From positions 992,001 through 1,056,000 of the forward strand of contig NZ_CP132204.1 of the NCBI RefSeq assembly GCF_030718995.1: a stretch of 64,000 nt of DNA. The letters run 5' to 3'. Source of the DNA: Arthrobacter oryzae (GTDB lineage Bacteria; Actinomycetota; Actinomycetes; Actinomycetales; Micrococcaceae). Position numbers and translations under genes: made by a program. Position 1 is the first letter of the stretch, and each line of letters opens with the position of its first letter. The notes beneath the pieces are model-generated. The model made no database searches, was not told the origin of the DNA, and worked only from the letters and a program-made list of their open reading frames with translations. This document shows positions 1 through 7,142 of the stretch, piece by piece.

Positions 1-1
1 G

Positions 2-943
2 GGCGGCGGCCTGCTGGGCGCCGACGGCGCCGTCACCTCCGTGTTCGGGCAGGTCATCGACTTCGCCGGCGGCACTGTGGTGGAGATCAGCTCCGGCGTC
101 GCCGCGCTGGTCCTGGCCGTCATCGTGGGCAAACGCCAGGGCTTCGGAAAGGACCCCAACCACCGCCCGCACAACATCCCCTTCATCATGCTGGGTGCGG
201 CGATCCTCTGGTTTGGCTGGTTCGGTTTCAACGGCGGCGCCGCCACCACCGCGGAGCAGGCCGGCCTGATCTGGATCAATACCCTGGTGGCACCGGCCGC
301 GGCCATGCTGAGCTGGCTGGTCACGGAAAAGGTCCGCCACGGCCACCCCACCTCCCTGGGTGCCGCCTCGGGCGTGGTGGCAGGGCTGGTGGCCATCACC
401 CCGTCCTGCGCCAACATCAGCCCGGTGGCCGCCATCGGCCTGGGCCTGGTGGCAGGCGCCCTCTGCGCGATCTTCGTGGACCTGAAGTACCGCTTCGGCC
501 TGGACGACTCCCTCGACGTGGTGGGCGTGCACCTCGGCGGCGGCCTTATCGGCACGCTGGCACTGGGCTTCATCGCGCTGCCGGTGGACGGCCAGGGAGG
601 CGGCCTCTTCTACGGCGGCGGGCTCCACCAGCTCGTGGCCCAGTCGGTGGCCGTGCTGGTAACCGTGCTGCTCTCCGGCCTGGTGACCGCCATCCTGGGC
701 CTGGCCATCCACAAGACGCTCGGCTTCCGGGTCAGTGAGGAAGCGGAAAACGTCGGAGTGGACCTGTCCGAACACGCGGAAACCGCCTACGCCTTCGGCG
801 AGCTGTCCCGCAGCCGGTTCAACCCCTTCCACCACCAGGTGGCCGCTCCGCTGACAGCCACCGAGGCAGCCACGGTGGATGCACCGGGAACAGTTCAGAC
901 CCCGCAGGAAGCAGCCCACGAAAAGGAAGACAGCCTGGTGTAG
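2..943 (+). CDS. amt: Ammonium transporter (Amt), 5' end outside window
   Basis: Membrane channel for ammonium uptake. The frame is open from base 2, so the N-terminal part lies before the window; the GTG at 41 is an internal Val codon. Visible are the DFAGGTVV signature, several hydrophobic helices and GVHLGGGLIGTL, which carries the second pore histidine, followed by a polar C-terminal tail of about 70 residues. The first twin-His position reads Glu (codon 83-85) instead of His. Family knowledge: a Glu here is known from some fungal Mep proteins. No glnK-like gene follows; a GC-rich stem (970-997) lies just downstream. Family assignment is firm; substrate preference is inferred. Confidence 0.93.
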   Translation, partial: GGGLLGADGAVTSVFGQVIDFAGGTVVEISSGVAALVLAVIVGKRQGFGKDPNHRPHNIPFIMLGAAILWFGWFGFNGGAATTAEQAGLIWINTLVAPAAAMLSWLVTEKVRHGHPTSLGAASGVVAGLVAITPSCANISPVAAIGLGLVAGALCAIFVDLKYRFGLDDSLDVVGVHLGGGLIGTLALGFIALPVDGQGGGLFYGGGLHQLVAQSVAVLVTVLLSGLVTAILGLAIHKTLGFRVSEEAENVGVDLSEHAETAYAFGELSRSRFNPFHHQVAAPLTATEAATVDAPGTVQTPQEAAHEKEDSLV

Positions 944-969
944 CTGCCTTGGACGGTTATCAGGGTTGA

Positions 970-997
970 GGGGCCGGCGGCGGTTTGGGAAGGCCCC
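970..997 (+). terminator. Stem-loop after amt
   Basis: GGGGCC and GGCCCC arms separated by 16 bases, 27 bases after the amt stop. No T-run follows, so it is only a possible terminator. The rest of 944-1199 shows no gene. A weak promoter-like TTTTTG, 17-bp spacer, TACCGT (ending at 1149) precedes the next gene. Confidence 0.35.
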
Positions 998-1199
998 CCG
1001 GACGTGCCGGGAGTCGTGCCGTCGGCCCTACTTCAATTCTAGGAAGCCGGGGCCCGCGGGACCATAGGCCGTTATGCCCTGCCTGGCACGGCGTCCTTAA
1101 TTAGGTCACACGTTTGGGTCTTTTTGATCCGGCCGGGCAGGCCTACCGTGGACACAGGGAGCCGCCCGCCCGGGCAGCCGAACCACGGAGGATCTTCCC

Positions 1200-1484
1200 A
1201 TGACAACGCACGTCGCAGACTGCAGTGTTTCCAACTGTTCCTTCAACGACCATTCGAATTGCAACGCCGCCGCCATCACCGTGGGCGGTAGCCAGGACCA
1301 TGCGTCCTGCGCCACGTTCATCGACACCGGAATGCACGGCGGCCTTCCAAAGGTCCTGGCCGACGTCGGGGCCTGCCAGCGCTCGGAATGCGTCCATAAC
1401 GACCATCTCATGTGCAAGGCGCCCGAAGTCCATGTGGGACCCGGCGCAGACAACGCGGACTGCCTCACCTACTCACACGCGTAG
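1200..1484 (+). CDS. DUF1540 protein with two Cys-rich repeats
   Basis: 94-residue Cys-rich protein. It has two copies of the DUF1540 pattern: the first has Cys at residues 8, 13, 21 and 37, and the second repeats the same spacing (ACQRSEC..C..DC). DUF1540 is a small presumed metal-binding domain of unknown function; zinc binding is inferred from the cysteines. The start is supported by GGAGGA about 7 bases upstream of the ATG. The gene is monocistronic and ends in two strong hairpins (1494-1527 and 1539-1564). Confidence 0.85.
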   Translation: MTTHVADCSVSNCSFNDHSNCNAAAITVGGSQDHASCATFIDTGMHGGLPKVLADVGACQRSECVHNDHLMCKAPEVHVGPGADNADCLTYSHA

Positions 1485-1493
1485 CAGAAAGCA

Positions 1494-1527
1494 GCGGACG
1501 ACGGCGGGAGTTCCCGCCGTCGTCCGC
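1494..1527. repeat. Palindromic intergenic repeat, copy 1
   Basis: 16-bp arms GCGGACGACGGCGGGA and complement around a 2-base centre. It lies between the convergent DUF1540 gene and the minus-strand gene at 1580. First of nine copies in the window; probably acts as a bidirectional terminator. Confidence 0.85.
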
Positions 1528-1538
1528 TTGCGTCAGCG

Positions 1539-1564
1539 GCTGCCCGGCAGCGCTGCCGGGCAGC
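1539..1564. repeat. Perfect 26-bp palindrome
   Basis: GCTGCCCGGCAGC followed directly by its reverse complement, 11 bp after the repeat hairpin and 16 bp before the stop of the convergent gene. Likely a second terminator hairpin serving the minus-strand gene. Confidence 0.6.
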
Positions 1565-1579
1565 TGAACGGTGGTCGTT

Positions 1580-1957
1580 TCAGTCATCGCGGGTGGCCGC
1601 CTCCGATTCGGATGTCTCCAGCCAGTTCACCACGCTGCTGCCGCCGTGCGCCCGGTTGAGCGTCTCCTGGAGGGCATCTGCCTCCTGTGCTGCGAGATCC
1701 AGTTCGGACACGGCAGTCATCACGCCGCGGGCGCTTTCGTTGTGCGGGCGTGAGTAATGCGTTCCTGCTGCCGCTGTCCTGTGCCATTGGGCCAGTTCGC
1801 GGATGGCCTGGGCGATGGAGCCCTGGGTTTCGGTGAGGCTGCGGAGGATTTCGTGGCTGTCCGAGGGAGTGTCCAGGTTCCTGGCGGCACGGGCCAAATA
1901 CCGGGCCGCCTCCTGCATCTGCTGCGCTGCGCGCCGTGGTCCGTTCGTCTCTGACAC
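1580..1957 (-). CDS. Hypothetical helical protein, 125 aa
   Basis: Not assigned to a family. The predicted product is charged and Ala-rich (AARYLARAARNL, EADALQETLNRAH), with heptad-like spacing suggesting a helical, possibly coiled-coil, cytoplasmic protein. The GTG start at 1957 is preferred because AAGGAG lies at 1970-1965, 7 bases upstream; an in-frame ATG 17 codons further upstream has no ribosome binding site. Divergent from the small gene at 2125. Function unknown. Confidence 0.65.
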   Translation of the reverse strand: MSETNGPRRAAQQMQEAARYLARAARNLDTPSDSHEILRSLTETQGSIAQAIRELAQWHRTAAAGTHYSRPHNESARGVMTAVSELDLAAQEADALQETLNRAHGGSSVVNWLETSESEAATRDD

Positions 1958-2124
1958 TGTCCTGCTCCTTCGCTGGGCCGTCCTCCGATGGGACTTATTG
2001 TCCTCCAATCGCGAAGCCCGGGTAGTGCCGGAATGGTCCTTGACAGCTCCTCGGCTCCGGGAGCTAGATGATCAGTAGTGGGAGTCCACTAGTCACAGCA
2101 CGAACCACCGCAGAAGGAGCGGAC

Positions 2125-2274
2125 ATGAGCGAGAACCCACAGGCGTCGGAGCGTGTCCACAGCGAAGCTCCGGCAGAGGGCGACGAGAACGCTGATCCGA
2201 GGGACATCCGGGTGCATTCGCAGGATCCGGCCGAAGGCCGGGACATCACAGAAGGGGCAGCAGCCGAAGGGTGA
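2125..2274 (+). CDS. Small acidic protein, 49 aa
   Basis: 49 residues, acidic and without hydrophobic segments, with two related stretches (VHSEAPAEG and VHSQDPAEG) suggesting an internal duplication. AGAAGGAGC sits 5 bases before the ATG, which argues for translation. It stops 6 bases before the DUF6221 gene, so the two are probably co-transcribed. A TTGACA at 2040-2045 could be a -35, but the best -10 (TAGATG, 2065-2070) is 19 bases away. Likely disordered; function unknown. Confidence 0.6.
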   Translation: MSENPQASERVHSEAPAEGDENADPRDIRVHSQDPAEGRDITEGAAAEG

Positions 2275-2280
2275 GGTGCC

Positions 2281-2595
2281 GTGGACATTGTCGAGTTCCT
2301 CTCCGAGCGCATCAGGGAAGACGAGGCAGCGGCCCGAAAAATCCTGAATGACCGCGCGGTCTCCGAATCGGGGAGATGGTACGAACACCGCCTGTTGCTG
2401 GAGTGCGAGGCGAAGAAGAGGGTCATCCGCATCGTCGAGTCGGCCCGGCAGACGGCGCTGGCCACCATGGTCAGCGACCCCTTCGAGGAGGAATCCCGCT
2501 GGATTCCCGAGGCCATCGAATGGACCACGCGGTCGCTGAAGGCCCTGGCACTGCCCTATGCCGAGCACCCGGACTTCGAAGAAGACTGGCGGTAA
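2281..2595 (+). CDS. DUF6221 family protein (copy 1)
   Basis: 104 residues starting with GTG; MDIVEFLSERIREDEAAA and the end ALPYAEHPDFEEDW are the DUF6221 hallmarks, and LLLECEAKKRVI matches the conserved central helix. Function is unknown; the family is widespread in actinobacteria, including phage-linked loci. The ribosome binding site is weak (GTGAGG), consistent with coupling to the small gene ending 6 bases upstream. A second member with a longer Ala-rich insert lies at 34934-35332. Confidence 0.8.
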   Translation: MDIVEFLSERIREDEAAARKILNDRAVSESGRWYEHRLLLECEAKKRVIRIVESARQTALATMVSDPFEEESRWIPEAIEWTTRSLKALALPYAEHPDFEEDWR

Positions 2596-2666
2596 AGCCG
2601 GCTCCTGGCATGACGCTTTGTGGCACGCGGTGAAATATCCCCGGCCCGGGCGGTGTTGGCCCGGAC

Positions 2667-3308
2667 ATGACAACAATCGGAATCATCGGTGCAGGACACA
2701 TTGGAAGCCAGATCGCCCGCAAGGCTGTGGAGCTCGGCTATGACGTGGTCATCAGCAATTCGCGGGGGCCCGAGACGCTGACGGACCTCGTGGCGGAACT
2801 GGGACCCCGGGCCCGGGCCGCAACAGCTGCGGAGGCGGCCGCGGCCGGCGAATTCGCCGTCGTGACCGTGCCACTCAGGAGCATCGGGGACCTTCCGGTG
2901 TACCCGCTCGAGGGCAAGATCGTGATTGACACGAACAACTACTACTGGGAGCGGGATGGCCGCTTCCCGGAACTGGACAGCGGTGAGGCCACAACGTCCG
3001 GGTTGTTGCAGAAACACCTTCCCACTTCCAAGGTGGCCAAGGGTTTCAACCACATCATGGCCAGGGAGATCACCACTGACGGGACGCCTGCCGGCACGGC
3101 GGGCCGCCGTGCCCTTGCCACGGCCAGCGACTACCCCGAGGCAGCCGAACTGGTAGCAAGGCTTTACGACGAGTTCGGCTTCGACACCGTCAATGTCGGC
3201 CCGCTGTCCGAAAGCTGGCGGGTTGAACGCGACCGCCCGGCATACGTCGTGCGCCAGACTGCCGCCGAGCTCACCGAGAGCGTGGCCCGGGCTCCCCGCA
3301 CCGTCTGA
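2667..3308 (+). CDS. NADPH-dependent F420 reductase-like oxidoreductase
   Basis: 213 residues. The N-terminal GIIGAGHIGSQIA is a Rossmann dinucleotide motif (GxGxxG at residues 7-12), followed by VVISNSRGPETL as in NADP-binding F420-oxidoreductase/NADP-oxidoreductase coenzyme-binding proteins. VIDTNNYY and VAKGFNHI are typical of this group. It probably reduces a cofactor or small substrate with NAD(P)H in the cytoplasm; actual F420 use cannot be judged from sequence. Monocistronic. Four imperfect TTCAGGCG-type repeats (3311-3360) follow the stop. Confidence 0.8.
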   Translation: MTTIGIIGAGHIGSQIARKAVELGYDVVISNSRGPETLTDLVAELGPRARAATAAEAAAAGEFAVVTVPLRSIGDLPVYPLEGKIVIDTNNYYWERDGRFPELDSGEATTSGLLQKHLPTSKVAKGFNHIMAREITTDGTPAGTAGRRALATASDYPEAAELVARLYDEFGFDTVNVGPLSESWRVERDRPAYVVRQTAAELTESVARAPRTV

Positions 3309-3310
3309 GT

Positions 3311-3360
3311 TTCAGGCGTGTGACATTCAGGCGCTGACGTTCAGGCGCGAAATTCAGTCG
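3311..3360. repeat. Imperfect short tandem repeat (TTCAGGCG)
   Basis: TTCAGGCG at 3311, 3326 and 3340 and TTCAGTCG at 3353, spaced 13-15 bases, in the short gap between two convergent genes. Probably slippage-generated; no function evident. Confidence 0.6.
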
Positions 3361-3373
3361 CTGTGTGCCCTCC

Positions 3374-3976
3374 TCACGTTCCGCCATCCCGGATCCGCCG
3401 CCACCACGATCGCTTCACTTCCGGCTCCGGTGGCGGCTCAGCGGCGGCGCGGGCAGCCCGGCGTTCGCGCCAGCGTTGCACTTCCGCGTCTACGTCACGG
3501 GTCTTGGTGATGACCGGCGGGCCGCCCTGGAGCTGGCGGCGGGCATCGATCACGCGTTTGTTGAAGTCCTGCAGGATGTCGCGGACCTGCTTCTCCGAGT
3601 ATTGGGCGTCAAGCCGGGCGTCCAGTTCGGCGTCTTCAGTCCGCAGGAGGATGGCTTTGGGCCCCATGCCGGTGAGGTTCTCGCGCTGGATCAGGCCCTT
3701 GACCCACCAGTCCGGATCGTAGTTCTCGCCCAGCCCGGGGATCGGCTTGCCCGCGTACTTCAGGTTGTCGAATTTCCCCTGGGCCATGGCATCACGGATC
3801 AGGTATTCGGCCCGTTTGGCGTCATCCACCTTCCGGCGCTTTTCTTTTTCCTTTTCCTCGGCAGCGGCGAGCTCCGCTTCCTCCTGGGCTGTCATGCCGG
3901 TGGCACGGACGGCACGCAGTTCGACCGCACGCTCCAGACGGCGCCTGAACGCGCCGCCGGCTCCTTCACTGTGCAT
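3374..3976 (-). CDS. DUF1992 (DnaJ-C28-like) protein
   Basis: About 200 residues. The core AMAQGKFDNLKYAGKPIPGL followed by DPDWWVKGLIQREN is diagnostic of DUF1992, found in DNAJC28-type proteins, here without a J-domain. Preceded by a charged Glu/Lys-rich helix (EEAELAAAEEKEKEKRRK) and ending in a basic tail. The molecular role is not established. Start ATG 3976 is chosen; a GTG two codons upstream (3982) is equally possible with AGGGA nearby. Convergent with the F420-reductase-like gene. Confidence 0.85.
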   Translation of the reverse strand: MHSEGAGGAFRRRLERAVELRAVRATGMTAQEEAELAAAEEKEKEKRRKVDDAKRAEYLIRDAMAQGKFDNLKYAGKPIPGLGENYDPDWWVKGLIQRENLTGMGPKAILLRTEDAELDARLDAQYSEKQVRDILQDFNKRVIDARRQLQGGPPVITKTRDVDAEVQRWRERRAARAAAEPPPEPEVKRSWWRRIRDGGT

Positions 3977-4049
3977 GTCCACACCGTCCCTGGCCGATCC
4001 TGAATTATCTGCCTTCCAGTATTCAGAGGCCCCGCGGGAGTTTCAATCT

Positions 4050-4542
4050 TCACTTCGCTTTTGCGTGTGCCCTAAAATCGGCGGGATTGAACTTCAGGTA
4101 GGCCTCGGGGGCATTGAGCTGGGGCGCGTCGAGGAAGCTGAGGACCGCCCGCATGGAGGACTGCATGACCGCAGTGCCGATGCTGCCCGGTGATGCCCGG
4201 TGATGCCCCGATGATGCCGGTGGGTTTGCGGGCGAAGGAGTTGGTGCCCCAGGGGCGTGATCCCCAGTCGATGGCGTTCTTGAGCGCGCCGGGGATGGAG
4301 CGGTTGTATTCAGGGGACACGAACAGGATGCCGTCCGAGCCCTCGACGGCTTCCTTCAGGGCACGCCCGGCGGGCGGGAAGTCGGCGTCGTAGTCGTAGC
4401 TGTAGAGCGGGAGGTCCTTGATGGGGATTTCCGTAAATTCAAGTTCCTCCGGAGCCAGTTTGATCAAGGCCTTGGCGAGGGTGCGGTTAATGGAGCCGGA
4501 GGCCAAACTTCCGACGAAGTAGCCGATCTTGAACGTTGCCAT
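4050..4542 (-). pseudogene. NADPH-dependent FMN reductase, frameshifted
   Basis: The N-terminal part is a flavodoxin-like NAD(P)H-dependent FMN reductase: YFVGSLASGSINRTLA (phosphate loop), LFVSPEYNRSIPGALKNAIDW and the family sequence RKPTGIIGASPG. Right after GASPG the decamer CCCGGTGATG is perfectly duplicated (4186-4195 and 4196-4205), shifting the frame. Removing one copy restores GASPGSIGTAVMQSSMR to a stop at 4050-4052. As it stands translation ends near 4072 with about 45 unrelated residues. The restored protein (about 160 residues) also lacks the usual C-terminal end, so there may be a second lesion. Start ATG 4542 has GAAGGG upstream. Confidence 0.85.
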
Positions 4543-4740
4543 GCGACAGGTCCCTTCTTTGGACCGGCCTGGGCCGGCTGGCCGACTGGTGGGCTGTGCC
4601 CGTGACAGGCGCCGCCCACCAGCCAGTCCAGCACACAACACCTACGGCGGCCAGAGCCTGGATGCTGGTTTCACCTGGCCAGCCCTTATGCTTTCCTCAT
4701 CCGTCCGGGGAGACGGAGTTGTGCAGCCAGGGGGACACTG

Positions 4741-5760
4741 TTGCGTTTTGATTCCGGAGAGCCGGGCGCTCCTTCGAAGAACCTTTCAAACACCAACGGC
4801 ATCCCGGCAGGGGTCCGTCGTTCCCGCAGCGGGCGGATTCCAAAGTGGGCCATCGACGAAGCCCTTGGCGGGATCGAGGATCCGGCGCCTTGGCGGTCTG
4901 ATCCTTCTCCGCTCCAGCGCACCAAGGGTCCGGGCTTCTTCCGGCGCCCCGTCTGGAGGGCTGTCACCCGAAGGGCGGGGCGGAAGTCCACCGTTGCCCT
5001 GGCGATAGCCCTTGTTGTGGGGCTGTACTTCACGCCATCGCTCTTGGAAAGGTTCGTCCTCCCAATGGTTCTCCCGCACCTGCCGGGCGCCAACGTGCCG
5101 CCGCCGGGTGTTGAGGCCGCTTCTGCCCCGCTGGGCCACCCGCCGGCGCCTATAGAGTCCCGCTCTTTCGTGCTGCAGCCGTCGCCCGACCCCGACCAGC
5201 CTTTTGCCGCCTATGATCCGTGCCGGCCTGTGCATTATGTTGTTCGTCCGGATAACGCGCCGCCGGGCGCGGAGCAGCTGGTCGCGGAGGCCGTCGCCGA
5301 GGTTTCTGCCGCCAGCGGGCTGCGGTTCGTGTACGACGGAGTCACTGCGGAGGCTCCGAGCGACCAGCGAAAAACCTACCAGCCGGACCTCTATGGCAAA
5401 CGCTGGGCGCCGGTCCTGATCGCATGGTCCACCCCGGAAGAGTCGCCCGGCCTGGCGGGAAATGTGGCCGGGCTGGGCGGCAGCAGCATGGTGAATGCCT
5501 TTGGCTCCCCGTATGTCCTGGTCGCGGGACAGGTGCGCCTGGACGCGCCTACGCTGTCCGACATCATGCAATGGCCGGAGGGATCCGCCCCGGCGCGCGC
5601 CATTATCATTCATGAACTCGCCCACGTCCTGGGACTCGACCACGTCAATGACCCGAGCCAGCTCATGTACGGCGACGGAAACCATGTGACGGGCCTTGCC
5701 GACGGAGACCGCGCCGGTCTGGCCCTGCTGGGCGGCGGCGAGTGCGTTCCGCAGCTGTGA
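4741..5760 (+). CDS. Membrane-anchored matrixin-like zinc metalloprotease
   Basis: 339 residues from a TTG start with AGGGGG 6 bases upstream. A basic cytoplasmic N-terminus of about 80 residues precedes one hydrophobic segment (VALAIALVVGLYF), so the catalytic part is probably outside the cell. The zinc motif HELAHVLGLDH (His291, Glu292, His295, His301) is followed by LMYG with a candidate Met-turn (Met309), the metzincin/matrixin signature. It likely cleaves cell-wall or extracellular proteins; the substrate is unknown. Monocistronic, with a hairpin (5777-5804) after the stop. The exact start is less certain than the domain. Confidence 0.8.
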   Translation: MRFDSGEPGAPSKNLSNTNGIPAGVRRSRSGRIPKWAIDEALGGIEDPAPWRSDPSPLQRTKGPGFFRRPVWRAVTRRAGRKSTVALAIALVVGLYFTPSLLERFVLPMVLPHLPGANVPPPGVEAASAPLGHPPAPIESRSFVLQPSPDPDQPFAAYDPCRPVHYVVRPDNAPPGAEQLVAEAVAEVSAASGLRFVYDGVTAEAPSDQRKTYQPDLYGKRWAPVLIAWSTPEESPGLAGNVAGLGGSSMVNAFGSPYVLVAGQVRLDAPTLSDIMQWPEGSAPARAIIIHELAHVLGLDHVNDPSQLMYGDGNHVTGLADGDRAGLALLGGGECVPQL

Positions 5761-5776
5761 GGTAAAAACTCACCAG

Positions 5777-5804
5777 CAGAACCCATCGTTCAACAGGGGT
5801 TCTG
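5777..5804 (+). terminator. Hairpin after metalloprotease gene
   Basis: CAGAACCC (5777-5784) pairs with GGGTTCTG (5797-5804) across a 12-base loop, 17 bases after the stop. No strong T-tract. Probable terminator. Confidence 0.45.
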
Positions 5805-5861
5805 GTCATGCCCGGCGGTCAACACTACGCTGGCTGGTACCCCGCCAGGAAGAAGGACACC

Positions 5862-6113
5862 ATGGACGAACAGGACATCCTGCAACGCATCCAAGGGCTC
5901 GTTGAGGAGGAACGCGAGCTTCGCGAAAAAGCGGAATCTGCTGCGCCCGGGCCCGAGCATGCACCGGACCGCACGCGGCTCAAGCGCATCGAAGAAAACC
6001 TGGACCAGTGCTGGGACCTGCTTCGCCAGCGACGTGCCAAGCTGCAGTACGGCGAGAATCCGGATGAGGCCGAGGTGCGCCCGGCCAAGCAGGTGGAGGA
6101 CTACCGCGGCTGA
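5862..6113 (+). CDS. DUF2630 family protein
   Basis: 83 residues, charged and helical: IQGLVEEERELRE then RLKRIEENLDQCWDLLRQRRAKLQYG, the DUF2630 signature, ending VRPAKQVEDYRG. Small cytoplasmic actinobacterial protein of unknown function. AGGAAGAAGG precedes the ATG at 5862; an upstream in-frame ATG at 5808 lacks a comparable site. Monocistronic. Confidence 0.85.
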   Translation: MDEQDILQRIQGLVEEERELREKAESAAPGPEHAPDRTRLKRIEENLDQCWDLLRQRRAKLQYGENPDEAEVRPAKQVEDYRG

Positions 6114-6170
6114 TTCGGCGTTCCTTGCGGGCGCCGAGCCACCTCGGACACCGAAACATTCAGGAGCCCT

Positions 6171-6199
6171 TTGACAGGTTCTGTGACAAGTGCCATAGT
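6171..6199 (+). promoter_or_regulatory. Promoter of gntR, leaderless arrangement
   Basis: TTGACA (6171-6176), 17-bp spacer, CATAGT (6194-6199). The ATG at 6206 begins 7 bases after the -10, where transcription should start, and no Shine-Dalgarno is present. The mRNA is therefore predicted to be leaderless. Confidence 0.7.
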
Positions 6200-6205
6200 C
6201 GTCAT

Positions 6206-6934
6206 ATGAACCTGTTGGACAGCTGGACAGCTGCGCAAGATCGAGTGGTGCGAGTTGGCGCGGCGGAAGCCGTGTTCGCGTCCCTCCGCAGTGCCATCGA
6301 AGGCGGCAGGATCCCGGTAGGCACCCGTCTCGACTCGGAAGCCTCGCTCGCCAAGCAGTACGGCGTGAGCCGGACGATGGTCAGGGAGGCACTGCGTTCG
6401 TGCACCGCCCTGGGATTGACGGCCACACATACAGGCAAGGGCACCTTCGTCATCGCTGACAAGGTTGCCCAGGACCTCAAGCTCGGCAAATACTCGGCAA
6501 GCGCCCTGGTGGAGGCCCGCCCCCATGTGGAGGTGCCTGCGGCGGGGTTGGCAGCCCAGCGCCGCAGCGCCGAAGATGTGGAGGCCCTCCGGGAAATCCT
6601 CCGGGAGATGTCCGAGGAGGATGATATCCACCAGTGGGTGCTGTTGAACACCGAGTTTCATGTGACCATCGCCCGGTGCAGCGGCAACGGCGTGTTCGAA
6701 TCATTCCTGTCGGACATCTGCGACGCCATGGCCAACCAGTCCAACACCCTCAACCTCGTGGCTGACCGGCGCAAGGAATCGGGCGAAGAACACGCACGCA
6801 TTTTCGCTGCCATTGAGAGCGGTTCAGCCGAGGACGCATCCCAGGCAATGCGGATGCATCTGCACGGGGTGGAATGCGCCCTGGGCACCATCGTCCCGGG
6901 AAGCGAGAACACCACGTCCGGCCCGACACGCTAA
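6206..6934 (+). CDS. GntR-family regulator, FadR/FCD subfamily
   Basis: 242 residues. The winged helix-turn-helix (about residues 20-85: RIPVGTRLDSEASLAKQYGVSRTMVREALRSCTALGL..GKGTFV) is followed by an FCD-type all-helical ligand domain with FHVTIARCSGN and a C-terminal AMRMHLHGVE helix containing a metal-ligand-type His. FCD regulators usually sense small organic acids. It lies 209 bp upstream of aspA on the same strand, so control of aspartate/dicarboxylate use is a reasonable inference. Predicted to be leaderless. Confidence 0.85.
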   Translation: MNLLDSWTAAQDRVVRVGAAEAVFASLRSAIEGGRIPVGTRLDSEASLAKQYGVSRTMVREALRSCTALGLTATHTGKGTFVIADKVAQDLKLGKYSASALVEARPHVEVPAAGLAAQRRSAEDVEALREILREMSEEDDIHQWVLLNTEFHVTIARCSGNGVFESFLSDICDAMANQSNTLNLVADRRKESGEEHARIFAAIESGSAEDASQAMRMHLHGVECALGTIVPGSENTTSGPTR

Positions 6935-7142
6935 ACGCCAAGCCCCGCAGTTCGCCCAGCCACCCCTGACCTGACCTGATCCAAACCGCGCAAGACCACG
7001 CGGCTCCCCTGCCGTGGCACACCCATGCCTCCGCCCTGGGTGCGGCGTCCCTCAAGCCTGCCCAAAACCTTGATCTTTTCTGCCCAGTTGCCCGTCCAAA
7101 ATTGCCCGTCCAAACCCGTCAAAGAAGCCCCGTGAGGACCCC

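Noticed and set aside
879..1067. Small ORF overlapping the end of amt
   Set aside because: Arg/Pro-rich out-of-frame reading without start signal.
3365..4003. 212-codon plus-strand frame opposite the DUF1992 gene
   Set aside because: Antisense of a conserved gene with the diagnostic DPDWWVK motif.
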